Below, in pieces: positions 34,518 to 42,907 of a stretch of 56,000 nt of DNA (position 1 is its first letter; every line of letters begins with the position of its first letter). This DNA is from Bacteroidales bacterium. GTDB lineage: Bacteria; Bacteroidota; Bacteroidia; Bacteroidales; UBA4417. Made by a program: the position numbers and the translations under genes. The stretch covers positions 1 through 56,000 of the forward strand of contig JAURYB010000195.1 in NCBI GenBank assembly GCA_030654075.1, given 5' to 3'. The notes beneath the pieces were generated by a model that ran no database searches, was not told the DNA's origin, and was given only the letters and a program-made list of their open reading frames with translations.

Positions 34518-35783
34518 TTACTTCAGTAACTGGATTCCGATAGCGCAAGACAGACACTTTTTGTTATCGCAATATTGCGATTTTAATTCTATTAAAGATT
34601 GTGAAATAGCAGCATCTTTGGCAAAAATACCAATTTTGACCCAATTTCTGGTATACGTATTATTTTCAGACTTAAGTTGCATCAGCAAATCAACAGCTTT
34701 TTCAATCATTGGGGTATCATTTTTCCATCTGCCGTAAGCAACAAGTATTGGAGCAACCAGGTTAATGATCAGTAAATCAATGGATGACAAGCCAAGTGTT
34801 TTACGTTTTAAAGCAGATGGTTTGTCAAAAGTATAATGCGTATTCCAGTATCCTGAGGCTTCGGCACCAAATAAATTTCTGTACGTTTTTACATCGTTCG
34901 AACTGAATAACTCGCTGATTATAGATTTTGAATGATGAATAACAGATGCAAACTGAGCGAGCCGCAAAGTAGGGAAGTTTCCGGGGTGCAAACGCATAAA
35001 ACGCCACAAATGTGAATCAATCGGAGTAAGATCAAACTTGCTTTTCAGAAATTCGTATTCTTTTTTCAGTTTCTGAGGATATTCATCAGTAAACGATGTT
35101 CCCAATAATCCGGCTTGACCGAATACCATGGCTTCGACCTGGAAAAGATCGTCGGCATGTTTGGCTAAAAATTGGTATGGCAACGACTGGGCAAGCATTT
35201 CAAATGCCTGGTTGTTCAGCTTAAATCCCATGTTATGTGCTAGCAAACGGTAAAAAGTATGCGACCAATCGTTTTTTGTTAAGGAAAGAATATGTTCAAC
35301 CTGTAATGATTTTCGTTCCAAACGCTCTACAAGCACTCTGTCGAGCCATGCGTTCCGCAAAAACGAATCAACATTTGAAATCATCGTATCGCAGGGAATC
35401 CATTTTGGGGAAGCCATAAACTTAAGATAATTCTTCCACGAATTCTCGTTATAAAGGCCATCCAGTTCAAGGGTAGGAATTTGAGTGCTATCTTTACGGA
35501 AAACAGGCAAATCATCACGCCAGACAACATGAAGAATAACAGTATCATAACTCATATCCTGTTGATGGTTATGACGTTTCCAATCGGAAGAAAGTATATG
35601 AATTTCGATATTTCCTGCCCAGATAGTTTTACCTATCCGAATCTTTGCATTAAAAAAATCAGGACCTGAATCTGTATTATGAACCCCGGGATGTAAAACC
35701 TCCACCTGTTCGCCGGTTTGGAGAACCAGGTTGGGCGAATAAAGCCGGTATTGCCAGATATAATGCAGGAATTCCTCTGTCAT
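34518..35783 (-). CDS. DUF2851 protein
   Basis: A 421-residue protein from the ATG at 35783 (MTEEFLHYIWQYRLY). The early section LHYIWQYRLYSPNLVLQTGEQVEVLHPGVHNTDSGPDFFNAKIRIG is the DUF2851 hallmark, with WAGNIEIHILSSDWKRHNHQ... and the C-terminal CXXXXCXXC-like (CDNKKCLSCAIG) cluster. Function is unknown; the family is nearly confined to Bacteroidetes. The longer frame from 35840 starts in poorly conserved sequence. A TATATTTG box lies five bases before this start. Confidence 0.85.
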   Translation of the reverse strand: MTEEFLHYIWQYRLYSPNLVLQTGEQVEVLHPGVHNTDSGPDFFNAKIRIGKTIWAGNIEIHILSSDWKRHNHQQDMSYDTVILHVVWRDDLPVFRKDSTQIPTLELDGLYNENSWKNYLKFMASPKWIPCDTMISNVDSFLRNAWLDRVLVERLERKSLQVEHILSLTKNDWSHTFYRLLAHNMGFKLNNQAFEMLAQSLPYQFLAKHADDLFQVEAMVFGQAGLLGTSFTDEYPQKLKKEYEFLKSKFDLTPIDSHLWRFMRLHPGNFPTLRLAQFASVIHHSKSIISELFSSNDVKTYRNLFGAEASGYWNTHYTFDKPSALKRKTLGLSSIDLLIINLVAPILVAYGRWKNDTPMIEKAVDLLMQLKSENNTYTRNWVKIGIFAKDAAISQSLIELKSQYCDNKKCLSCAIGIQLLK

Positions 35784-36130
35784 AATACAAATATAAGTTA
35801 AAAACAAAATCTGCAACTCAAATATTTTCAGAATACTCAAAACTGAAGGTTTTGAATAACAGGATAAATAGTAATCATTAGCTGTATTCTTATTCTACTT
35901 TAATAACAAATGAATTTGAAAATACAAAAGATGAAATCGCTCTATAATCACCGAATTTATCATTAATATGTAAATTAGCTTACCATCCTGAAACCTTTTT
36001 AAAAGACAATAAATTGATTTCTATCACCTTACAATATTTTAACAGAATTAGATGTTAAACTATTGTTAATATATCATTTAGTCGCTATCTTTGCACCTAA
36101 TAGATCATGTATTAAGTACCATTACATCAT
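35784..36130. promoter_or_regulatory. divergent gap between DUF2851 and the zapA operon
   Basis: On the minus strand TATATTTG at 35788-35795 is five bases from the DUF2851 start. On the plus strand ATTG at 36062-36065 is followed after 20 bases by TATCTTTG at 36086-36093, a good Bacteroidetes promoter for the coiled-coil, zapA, 6S and rny cluster. The remainder is AT-rich without heptamers or other recognisable features. Confidence 0.65.
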
Positions 36131-36427
36131 ATGGAAGATTTGAGCGACCTGGTAAAAGGGCTGGATATTAAAAGCAGGCAACTGGCACTCAAACACAAAA
36201 AGCTTAAAAATGACTTTGAACAACTTCAAAAAAAACACCTCGAAACTGAAAACAGCATAACTCAACATAAGCAAACCATTTTAGAACTAGAAAAACAAAT
36301 ACAAATACTAACAATAGCAAAATCAATCCCAACCGGCAAGGAGTCATCCATAGCCAAGAAGAAGATAAATGAATTACTGCGGGAACTTGATACATGCATT
36401 GATCTTTTAAACAATAAAACAATATAA
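36131..36427 (+). CDS. small coiled-coil protein upstream of zapA
   Basis: A 98-residue, highly charged protein whose central part (about 20-65, KHKKLKNDFEQLQKKHLETENSITQHKQTILELEKQIQ) is a continuous coiled coil. A C-terminal helix follows (KKKINELLRELDTCIDLLNN). It starts the operon and stops seven bases before zapA. A ZapB-like role, as a coiled-coil partner of ZapA at the division site, is suggested only by position and shape. It is not recognised by sequence. Confidence 0.75.
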   Translation: MEDLSDLVKGLDIKSRQLALKHKKLKNDFEQLQKKHLETENSITQHKQTILELEKQIQILTIAKSIPTGKESSIAKKKINELLRELDTCIDLLNNKTI

Positions 36428-36433
36428 TAGCCT

Positions 36434-36727
36434 ATGGCAGACGAATTACCAATCACCATTACTATAGCAGGAAGACCTTACAGGTTAACCATCAGTCGTA
36501 ATGAAGAGGAAATTATTCGTAAAGCTGCGAAACATATTGAAGGACAAATCAGTCACTATGCAGAAAACTTTAAATACAGCGACAAACAGGATTTATTAGC
36601 AATGGTAGTATTACATTTCGCTACCTTGGCTATTAATAATCAGGACGAGGTAACTTTTATGACCACCAGTTTATCTCCTACACTTACTAATATCGACAGC
36701 ATATTGACCGAAGCTTTAAAAGACTGA
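36434..36727 (+). CDS. zapA: cell-division protein ZapA
   Basis: A 97-residue ZapA. The N-terminal beta domain (ITITIAGRPYRLTISRNEEEIIRKAAKHIEGQISHYAEN) and the helical second half (KQDLLAMVVLHFATLAINNQDE) match the family. ZapA cross-links FtsZ protofilaments. It is preceded by a coiled-coil gene and followed by a 6S-like RNA and rny, an arrangement that parallels the zapA-ssrS order in Proteobacteria. Confidence 0.9.
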   Translation: MADELPITITIAGRPYRLTISRNEEEIIRKAAKHIEGQISHYAENFKYSDKQDLLAMVVLHFATLAINNQDEVTFMTTSLSPTLTNIDSILTEALKD

Positions 36728-36757
36728 TGTACAACGTTCTTTGAAAATACAAAAATA

Positions 36758-36957
36758 AAACCCGCGTTAATTCAATCCGTTTGGAAACTCAACATATTTG
36801 CAATCGGGCGAACCATTGAAATAACAGGACAGGCCTTACCTTATTCCTCCGCGAATAAGGATTCTCTACGGGGAACATTGGAAGTCCGACGATTTCAGGC
36901 AGCCTAAACTTGTCGTTTTGGGGTTTCCCAAAATGCATGAATTAACTGCGGGTTTTT
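36758..36957 (+). ncRNA. ssrS: 6S-like regulatory RNA (6S-Flavo type)
   Basis: The about 200-nt gap between zapA and rny folds as one long rod. The outer arms AAACCCGC(G)TTAATTCA (36758-36774) and TGAATTAA(CT)GCGGGTTT (36938-36955) pair over some 16 bp and run into TTTTC, so the 3' end doubles as a terminator. Inside, TTGGAAAC (about 36780-36788) faces GTTTCCCAA (about 36923-36932), and the apex CCTTATTC-CTCCGC-GAATAAGG (about 36839-36861) forms a hairpin. Long rod, central unpaired regions and zapA linkage are 6S traits. 6S RNA binds the RNA-polymerase holoenzyme in stationary phase. An alignment to the family covariance model is the decisive test. Confidence 0.85.
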
Positions 36958-37018
36958 CTTTTATCTTCAAGCTATTTCCTTACCCGGTTATATGTTAAAC
37001 CCTTATAACCACTATGAA

Positions 37019-38584
37019 ATGACCAATATTATAGTAGCTGTTATTGCAGCTATTGTCGGGATAGGTGCAGGTATCGCCCTGGCAACCTCCCTGCTACGTA
37101 AGTCGATCGAGAAAAAGAGCATACATTTGATTCAGGACGCTGAAGAGAAGGCGGAAATGATAAGAAAAGAGAAGATGCTCCAGGCAAAAGAGAAATTTCT
37201 CCAGCTTAAAACCGATCACGAAAACATGACTCAGGAAAAAAATAACCTGATAGCAAAAAACGAAAACCGGCAAAAACAACGTGAACAACAACTGAACCAG
37301 CAACATTCTGAAATTCAAAAGAAGAACGAAGAAGTACAGAAACAGCTCAAAGAAGTTACCGAATCCAAGGCACATCTCGATCAGCAAAAAGAAGTCATAA
37401 CCCGCAAACAGCAGGAGATTGACAAAGCTCACAAACAGTATATTGAGCAGCTCGAAATCATCTCGGGCCTAAGCGCAGACGATGCCAAAACCCAGCTTAT
37501 CGATAATATGAAAGATGAAGCCCGTACACAGGCTATGGCATCTATCAACGACATTATTGACGAAGCTAAACTGAAAGCCAACAACGAAGCCAAAAAGATC
37601 ATTGTTGAAACTATTCAGCGCACAGCTGCCGAGCAAACCATCGAAAATACAGTTTCCGTTTTTAATATTGAAAGCGAAGAGATTAAAGGCCGCATCATTG
37701 GCCGCGAAGGACGTAATATCCGTGCCCTCGAAGCTTTAACAGGCATTGAAATCATTATCGACGATTCACCTGACGCCATTATCCTTTCCGGTTTCGACCC
37801 GGTACGCAGGGAAATCGCACGTCTTTCGCTGCACAAACTTGTTACCGACGGACGTATTCACCCGGCTCGTATCGAAGAAGTTGTAGCCAAAACCAAGAAA
37901 CAGGTTGAACAGGAAATTATCGAAGCTGGTAAACGTACTACCATCGATTTGGGTATTCATGGCCTCCATCCTGAATTAGTAAGATTGATAGGTAGAATGA
38001 AATACCGTTCATCATACGGGCAAAACCTTCTGCAGCACTCACGCGAAGTAGCAAACCTTTGCGCTACCATGGCTGCCGAACTCGGACTTAATGTTAAGAA
38101 AGCCAAACGTGCCGGACTTCTCCATGATATAGGGAAAGTAGCCGAAAACGACGCCGAATTGCCACACGCAATCCTGGGCATGAAAATTGCCAAGGAATAC
38201 AAGGAACAACCGGATATCTGCAACGCCATAGGAGCTCACCACGACGAAATTGAAATGGAAACGCTTATCGCTCCTATTGTACAGGTGTGTGATGCAATTT
38301 CAGGCGCACGCCCCGGTGCACGCCGCGAAGTGGTTGAAGCGTACATTCAGCGGTTGAATAAACTCGAAGAAATTGCCCTCTCCTACCCTGGCGTTGTTAA
38401 AACCTATGCCATTCAAGCCGGACGTGAACTTCGCGTTATTGTTGGAGCCGATAAGGTTACCGACGAAGAATCAAACCAGATAGCTTTCGATCTTTCGCGC
38501 AAGATACAGGAAGAAATGACTTATCCAGGTCAGATAAAAATCACAGTTATTCGTGAAACAAGAGCGATAAGCTTTGCAAAGTAA
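37019..38584 (+). CDS. rny: ribonuclease Y
   Basis: A 521-residue RNase Y. An N-terminal membrane helix ([26 protein letters not shown]) is followed by a long coiled coil (about 30-190), a KH domain (about 205-270, [28 protein letters not shown]) and an HD domain with the metal ligand pair H369 D370 (LLHDIGKV), ending in [13 protein letters not shown]. It begins mRNA decay by endonucleolytic cleavage at the inner membrane. An ATG at 36992 would add nine residues. A terminator hairpin follows the stop. Confidence 0.96.
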   Translation: MTNIIVAVIAAIVGIGAGIALATSLLRKSIEKKSIHLIQDAEEKAEMIRKEKMLQAKEKFLQLKTDHENMTQEKNNLIAKNENRQKQREQQLNQQHSEIQKKNEEVQKQLKEVTESKAHLDQQKEVITRKQQEIDKAHKQYIEQLEIISGLSADDAKTQLIDNMKDEARTQAMASINDIIDEAKLKANNEAKKIIVETIQRTAAEQTIENTVSVFNIESEEIKGRIIGREGRNIRALEALTGIEIIIDDSPDAIILSGFDPVRREIARLSLHKLVTDGRIHPARIEEVVAKTKKQVEQEIIEAGKRTTIDLGIHGLHPELVRLIGRMKYRSSYGQNLLQHSREVANLCATMAAELGLNVKKAKRAGLLHDIGKVAENDAELPHAILGMKIAKEYKEQPDICNAIGAHHDEIEMETLIAPIVQVCDAISGARPGARREVVEAYIQRLNKLEEIALSYPGVVKTYAIQAGRELRVIVGADKVTDEESNQIAFDLSRKIQEEMTYPGQIKITVIRETRAISFAK

Positions 38585-38601
38585 TTGAATTCATCTTCAG
38601 G

Positions 38602-38634
38602 AAAGGAGTTCTTTTATAAAGGGCTCCTTTTTTG
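38602..38634 (+). terminator. terminator after rny
   Basis: The arms AAAGGAG (38602-38608) and CTCCTTT (38624-38630) with a 15-base loop that can pair further, followed by TTTG. It marks the end of the zapA-rny transcript. Confidence 0.75.
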
Positions 38635-38672
38635 TTTTAGTAATCTAAGTGTTGTTTTAAAAGTTAAGAAAG

Positions 38673-38765
38673 GATTTAAGAACAAGGATTAACGAATGTT
38701 GATTTATGATTTTTCGTCATGACCTACTTCTAATTTCTTAAATCGTTAATCCTTGTTCTTAAATC
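38673..38765. repeat. heptamer-built inverted repeat A
   Basis: The arms at 38673-38695 and 38743-38765 are perfect reverse complements over 23 bp. They begin (outer ends) GATTTAAGAACAAGG and continue inward in 7-bp units such as GATTAAC, GATTTAT and GATTTTT. The element lies between rny and the Nudix gene and has a related copy at 41233-41335. Confidence 0.95.
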
Positions 38766-38797
38766 AAAATTATTAACTTATCAAGCTAAAGGTAAAA

Positions 38798-39877
38798 ATG
38801 GACACCAACCAGCTCAACCTCTTTAAAAAACTCCTCCCAGGCTTATTGCCTATTTTCGTCTTTATCCTTGTTGATGAATTCTGGTCAACGGAGGCGGGGC
38901 TTGTGGTTGCAGTAGTTTTTGGAGTCGGGCAGCTTGGCTATGTTTTTATCCGCGAAAAACGGTTCGAGAGGTTTGTGTTTTATGATACAATGCTACTGGT
39001 AGCATTAGGAGGTATTTCGATTGCATTAAATGATGAAATATTCTTCAAGCTCAAGCCAGCATTGATTAACCTTATCTTTTGTACAATTCTTGGATTTTCA
39101 GCTTTCAGCAGTAAGAACCTGCTAATGATCTATACCCAACGGTATATGGGCGATATGAAGATGCCGGCAGGTGCTGAAAAAGCGATGCAGCAAACCATGA
39201 AAATCCTTTTCTGGATGATGCTGGCTTATACATTGCTGATTGTTTATTCCGCTTTTTATATGAGCAAGGAGGCCTGGGCTTTTATCAGTGGTGGATTGCT
39301 ATATATTCTTTTCGGCTTGTTTTTTGCATGGCAATTTCTTTCAGCAAAACTGAAGCAAAAAGCCCCGGATAATAAAGCGGAATGGGTCCCATTGGTGGAT
39401 GAAAAAGGCAAGTTAATCGGCAAAGCTACACGTGCTGAAGTTCATCGTGGACCTGGCAAACTGCATCCGGTAATTCATTTACATATTATTAACAGCAAAG
39501 GAGAAATCTATCTTCAAAAACGCGCCATGACCAAAGATACATTTCCTGGCAAATGGGATACTTCTGTCGGCGGGCATGTTGATTTGGGCGAAACCATTGA
39601 ACAGGCCTTACTGCGCGAAACTGCTGAAGAGCTTACTATTACAGGAATTCATCCCATTCCGCTTACACAATATAAATGGGAAACGAAAATTGAATCCGAA
39701 CTGGTATTCAGTTTCTGGTCAATATATAATGCCAGACCCATATTTAACAAGCAGGAAATTGAGGATGGAAGGTTCTGGACTGTAGCAGAAATAAGAAAAA
39801 ACCTGGGGACAGGTATTTTTACGCCAAACTTTGAAAACGAGGTTCCAGTTTTGTTGAAAGCAATAGGTCGTAGCTAA
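38798..39877 (+). CDS. septation-protein-A-like membrane domain fused to Nudix hydrolase
   Basis: A 359-residue fusion. Residues about 1-185 contain six membrane helices resembling the YciB/IspZ-type intracellular septation family (KLLPGLLPIFVFILVDEFWSTEAGLVVAVVFG, LINLIFCTILGFSAFSSKNLLM). Residues about 195-359 form a Nudix domain whose box is complete: G259, E265, R273, E274, E277 and E278 (GGHVDLGETIEQALLRE). The Nudix part resembles isopentenyl-diphosphate-isomerase-like hydrolases (VPLVDEKGKLIGKATRAEVHRGPGKLHPVIHLHI). A membrane-anchored nucleotide- or lipid-diphosphate hydrolase is plausible. It stands alone between repeat A and DUF493. Confidence 0.85.
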   Translation: MDTNQLNLFKKLLPGLLPIFVFILVDEFWSTEAGLVVAVVFGVGQLGYVFIREKRFERFVFYDTMLLVALGGISIALNDEIFFKLKPALINLIFCTILGFSAFSSKNLLMIYTQRYMGDMKMPAGAEKAMQQTMKILFWMMLAYTLLIVYSAFYMSKEAWAFISGGLLYILFGLFFAWQFLSAKLKQKAPDNKAEWVPLVDEKGKLIGKATRAEVHRGPGKLHPVIHLHIINSKGEIYLQKRAMTKDTFPGKWDTSVGGHVDLGETIEQALLRETAEELTITGIHPIPLTQYKWETKIESELVFSFWSIYNARPIFNKQEIEDGRFWTVAEIRKNLGTGIFTPNFENEVPVLLKAIGRS

Positions 39878-39976
39878 ACTAAACTTCCAGGATTTCAATC
39901 TTCTTATTACTACAAAAGGTACAACTCTCTGCTTGATTTATCGAGCTAAAATCAATATCATTTTGAATTTCAATTT

Positions 39977-39996
39977 CCCCGACCTGAAGGTCGGGG
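39977..39996. repeat. GC-rich palindrome
   Basis: CCCCGACCTGAAGGTCGGGG is a perfect 20-bp palindrome identical to the one at 22963-22982. It lies just before the convergent end of the DUF493 gene and could act as a transcription stop for either direction. Confidence 0.9.
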
Positions 39997-40015
39997 CTAG
40001 AGATGTGCGAAAAAA

Positions 40016-40285
40016 TCATAAAACTATCACTCCCTCAATCGCTGATGCTTTCTGGTATCTATCTATCACTTCATCAGGATTCATCATTACTTCTTTCACC
40101 GTGATACTAACATATTTACCTCCGGCTGAATGCCTGTTAGTGAATTCGGCCTGGTGAGGAAACAAATCGTGTAACAGGGCAAAGATGCGGTTTTCGGCCG
40201 GAGCAATAAATTTAAACATATAAACTGAAGGCCATGAGATATTTACCAGGTGTTCGCGGAGTGTGTCGAAATTGTGTAGTTCCAA
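40016..40285 (-). CDS. DUF493 family protein (YbeD-like)
   Basis: An 89-residue protein with the DUF493 alpha/beta ferredoxin-like pattern: LHNFDTLREHLVNISWPSVYMFKFIAP, then NRHSAGGKYVSITVKEVMMNPDEVIDRYQKASAIEGVIVL. E. coli YbeD belongs to the same family, related by fold to ACT-type regulatory domains; the function is unresolved. It diverges from punA (82-bp gap). The convergent Nudix gene ends 139 bases away. Confidence 0.8.
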   Translation of the reverse strand: MELHNFDTLREHLVNISWPSVYMFKFIAPAENRIFALLHDLFPHQAEFTNRHSAGGKYVSITVKEVMMNPDEVIDRYQKASAIEGVIVL

Positions 40286-40367
40286 TGCAGAAATCTTTAT
40301 TATTTAAAATCAGAGTAAAACTGTTTGTGTAACTTAGCAGTCGTATAATAACATTAACAATCCGCTT

Positions 40368-41180
40368 ATGTTTGAAATGATTAAGGAAGTCGCTGCTTTT
40401 TTACAAAGCAAAGGTATTACATCTCCCGATACGGGTATTGTTCTGGGAACAGGTTTAGGGAAACTGGTTTCTGAAATTGATATTGAAGTTGCCATTGATT
40501 ATGCCGATATCCCTAATTTTCCTGTTTCCACGGTTGAGTCGCATAAAGGGCATCTTATTTATGGCAATTTAGAAGGGCATAAAGTACTGGCCATGCAGGG
40601 ACGGTTTCATATTTATGAAGGATATTCGCTTCAACAGGTTACTATGCCAATCAGGGCTATGAAGTTATTGGGTGTAAAATGGCTTTTACTTTCCAATGCT
40701 GCAGGTGCCATTAATAAAACCTATCAGAAAGGCGACCTGATGCTGCTTGACGACCATATCAACCTATTACCTGAGAATCCGCTTACCGGCAAGAACATTG
40801 ATGAACTCGGGCCTCGTTTTCCTGATATGAGTTGCCCCTATTCGCCGGAACTCAATCACAAAATGCAACTGGCTGCCGAAAAATTTAACATCACATTGCA
40901 TAAAGGAGTTTACGCGGTTGTAGCCGGTCCAAACCTCGAAACCCGTGCCGAGTATCGCTACCTGGGAATGATTGGCGCTGATGTGGTTGGAATGTCGACT
41001 GCGCCCGAAGTGATAGTTGCCAATCATATGGGATTACCTTGCGCCGCGGTTTCGGTGGTAACTGATTTATGTGATCCGGATAACCTGGTGCCGGCCGTAC
41101 TTGCGGATATACTTGAAACGGCAGGGAAAGCTGAAATTAAGCTTATACGGTTGTTTAAGGAGGTGATCAGAGGACTTTAA
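40368..41180 (+). CDS. punA: purine nucleoside phosphorylase
   Basis: A 270-residue trimeric PNP. The phosphate/ribose-binding motifs are GIVLGTGLGKL (about 23-33), ESHKGHLIYG, RFHIYEGYS and NAAGAIN. The base site has ETRAEYRYL and VGMSTAPEVIVANHMGLP. The position that is Asn in human and most bacterial 6-oxopurine PNPs (TN) is Asp here (VVTDLCDPDNL), a form I recall from other Bacteroidetes. It cleaves inosine or guanosine with phosphate. It is cytoplasmic, the promoter is unclear and no partner genes are near. Confidence 0.93.
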   Translation: MFEMIKEVAAFLQSKGITSPDTGIVLGTGLGKLVSEIDIEVAIDYADIPNFPVSTVESHKGHLIYGNLEGHKVLAMQGRFHIYEGYSLQQVTMPIRAMKLLGVKWLLLSNAAGAINKTYQKGDLMLLDDHINLLPENPLTGKNIDELGPRFPDMSCPYSPELNHKMQLAAEKFNITLHKGVYAVVAGPNLETRAEYRYLGMIGADVVGMSTAPEVIVANHMGLPCAAVSVVTDLCDPDNLVPAVLADILETAGKAEIKLIRLFKEVIRGL

Positions 41181-41232
41181 TCTCAGGTTTGCGGATATCT
41201 TTTGAAGCTAATTCCCGACATTTCCAAACGAC

Positions 41233-41335
41233 TATTTAAGAACAAGGATTAACGATTTTTGATTTTTGATTTAGCCCAATAACTATAATTGGTAAACATT
41301 AGAATTCGTAAATCAACATTCCTTGTTCTTAAATC
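41233..41335. repeat. heptamer-built inverted repeat B
   Basis: A second copy of the element at 38673-38765. Outer arms ATTTAAGAACAAGGA (41234-41248) and its complement (41320-41334) pair. The inner part is again 7-bp units (GATTAAC, GATTTTT twice, GATTTAG, GATTTAC). It lies after punA and just before the convergent lipoprotein gene, and the interior differs from copy A. Confidence 0.9.
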
Positions 41336-41349
41336 ATTTTTTTGAAATA

Positions 41350-41865
41350 TTATTTACGAACGTATGTGTCGCTCGTATTGGTAAAGAAATAGCTGTTCGA
41401 TTTATTCTTCGCAATAAAATCTTTTAATTCTGCTGAAGTGCTGAATGTTTCCTTGATGTAATCCGTAACTTCTGAAGTTTGAATCTCCCCTGTTCTTTCA
41501 TCAAATTTGAATTTATACAAGCTGTATGTCGTACCTTCTTCTTCCATTGCATTCATAAAGGTTTCGCCGTTAACATCCGAAAAAGTCAGGTGGTAGATGG
41601 TTTCGGAATACGAACTATCCGATGAGGAATACTCCTTTTTCTTTGCAGTTGCATGGAATTTGTCATCTTTGGTAATTATAAAATACGTCGGATTTGCCGA
41701 TTCTTTATCAGCAGGACTAATCCACTCACCAACCAGATCAGGTGAAACTTTTACGGTTCCTTCATCAATGGGAACACTGCTGGAAAATGGGCATCCGGCT
41801 AATAATACAACTAAAACCAAAAGGCCAATTGTACTTGATATTTTCTGAAAAAGGTTGAATTTCAT
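41350..41865 (-). CDS. lipoprotein of unknown function
   Basis: A 171-residue lipoprotein with the lipobox LLAGC (C25). It has a beta-rich body (VSPDLVGEWISPADKESANPTYFIITKDDKFHATAKKKEY, TIYHLTFSDVNGETFMNAMEEEGTTYSLYKFKFDERTG) and ends in TNTSDTYVRK. It probably sits in the periplasm or outer membrane. I do not recognise the family. It has its own transcript, with inverted repeat B just beyond its 3' end. Confidence 0.7.
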   Translation of the reverse strand: MKFNLFQKISSTIGLLVLVVLLAGCPFSSSVPIDEGTVKVSPDLVGEWISPADKESANPTYFIITKDDKFHATAKKKEYSSSDSSYSETIYHLTFSDVNGETFMNAMEEEGTTYSLYKFKFDERTGEIQTSEVTDYIKETFSTSAELKDFIAKNKSNSYFFTNTSDTYVRK

Positions 41866-42032
41866 ACTGTTTTCGGATTAAGGTTAAGTTCGGATATGAA
41901 TAGCTTTAACAAAAGTAATTGAAAATAGTTATTGTGAAACCTGATTGAGCTTGTAAATGATATCTCCAGCAATCTTTAAACAGCTATCTGCTATTTCAGA
42001 CAACAATTAATACTAACCGAAAGAACTCATTT

Positions 42033-42509
42033 CTAAAGATTTAAAGCAGCTATTTCTTCCAAATAATCATGCTGCAGATCTTCATGCAATGCTCCGATAG
42101 CTATCCGGATTTTCCTCACCTGGTTCAAATAAAGATTACTCATTGAATTACTCGATTTTATTGAAATCCCTGAATGCTTAAGCTTTGTACAGAAGTGGAT
42201 AAGCAATTCCACTTCTGTTTGTTTGTGCCCGGAATACCGGATGTATTTTGTTGTAATCTTCAAAATCTTCCTGATACTTTTTTTTGCAAAATAGAGCTGA
42301 CTACGGTTGATCTCTTTGAATTGAACTTCGATCTCATCTTTAATACTCCGGATATATTCCAATTCATTATTGGCATCAAACAACAGGTAACTCAACAGTT
42401 CCTTATTCTCCTTTTTGTATTTTACCAGGCGCATGCAGATATCTATCACATCGCTGTTAGGCAATGTAGCCAGTTCTTTTTTTAAAGTGCTGATTGTTGA
42501 AGTTTTCAT
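42033..42509 (-). CDS. conserved helical protein of unknown function
   Basis: A 158-residue all-helical protein with no signal peptide or membrane segment. Its sections LKKELATLPNSDVIDICMRLVKYKKENKELLSYLLFDANNE and RSQLYFAKKSIRKILKITTKYIRYSGHKQTEVELLIHFCTKLK are well spaced and charged. I do not recognise it. Its ATG overlaps the stop of the DUF3820 gene by one base (TAATG), a sign of translational coupling. Confidence 0.65.
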   Translation of the reverse strand: MKTSTISTLKKELATLPNSDVIDICMRLVKYKKENKELLSYLLFDANNELEYIRSIKDEIEVQFKEINRSQLYFAKKSIRKILKITTKYIRYSGHKQTEVELLIHFCTKLKHSGISIKSSNSMSNLYLNQVRKIRIAIGALHEDLQHDYLEEIAALNL

Positions 42510-42736
42510 TAAGGCTGGTTCATTTTCTTTATTGGATCAAGCAGATATTCAAGTCCGTTTAGCTTTATTTCATAGATCGTCCGAAGTAACATGCCAAGTT
42601 TGCCATCAGGAAATCCTTTTGCGTTAAACCATTCGAGGTACGAAACCGGAAGGTTACACAATATCCTGCCTTTGTATTTTCCGAAAGGCATCTGCATTTT
42701 TACGAGATCAAGTAGTAATTGGGAATCGGGCTGCAT
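42509..42736 (-). CDS. DUF3820 small protein
   Basis: A 75-residue protein of the DUF3820 type, with the signature LLDLVKMQMPFGKYKGRILCNLPVSYLEWFNAKGFPDGKLGMLLRTIYEIK. The PFGKYKG motif also occurs in exonuclease-like contexts, but the small form has no known activity. It is the upstream gene of a coupled pair with the helical protein above. Confidence 0.75.
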   Translation of the reverse strand: MQPDSQLLLDLVKMQMPFGKYKGRILCNLPVSYLEWFNAKGFPDGKLGMLLRTIYEIKLNGLEYLLDPIKKMNQP

Positions 42737-42755
42737 GGGGTTGAAGTGGTAAATA

Positions 42756-42907
42756 GTTAATGGTTAATGGAAAATGGTTAATCGTTATTGAATATTAGTT
42801 AATGGAAAATAGTTAATGGAAAATGGTTCTGGCTTAGAACAACCAGGCTATAAGTTAAGAATTGGTATCTATTTTCTATTTCCCCATTTTCTATTTTACC
42901 ATTTTCT
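42756..42907. repeat. inverted heptamer arrays before the isochorismatase gene end
   Basis: Ten 7-bp units at 42756-42825, mostly GTTAATG and GAAAATG. After about 45 bases come units such as TCTATTT and TTCTATT with CCCC inserts (about 42871-42907). The AAAATGG-type and CCATTTT-type halves are reverse complements, so the gap can fold into a long hairpin. Confidence 0.85.
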
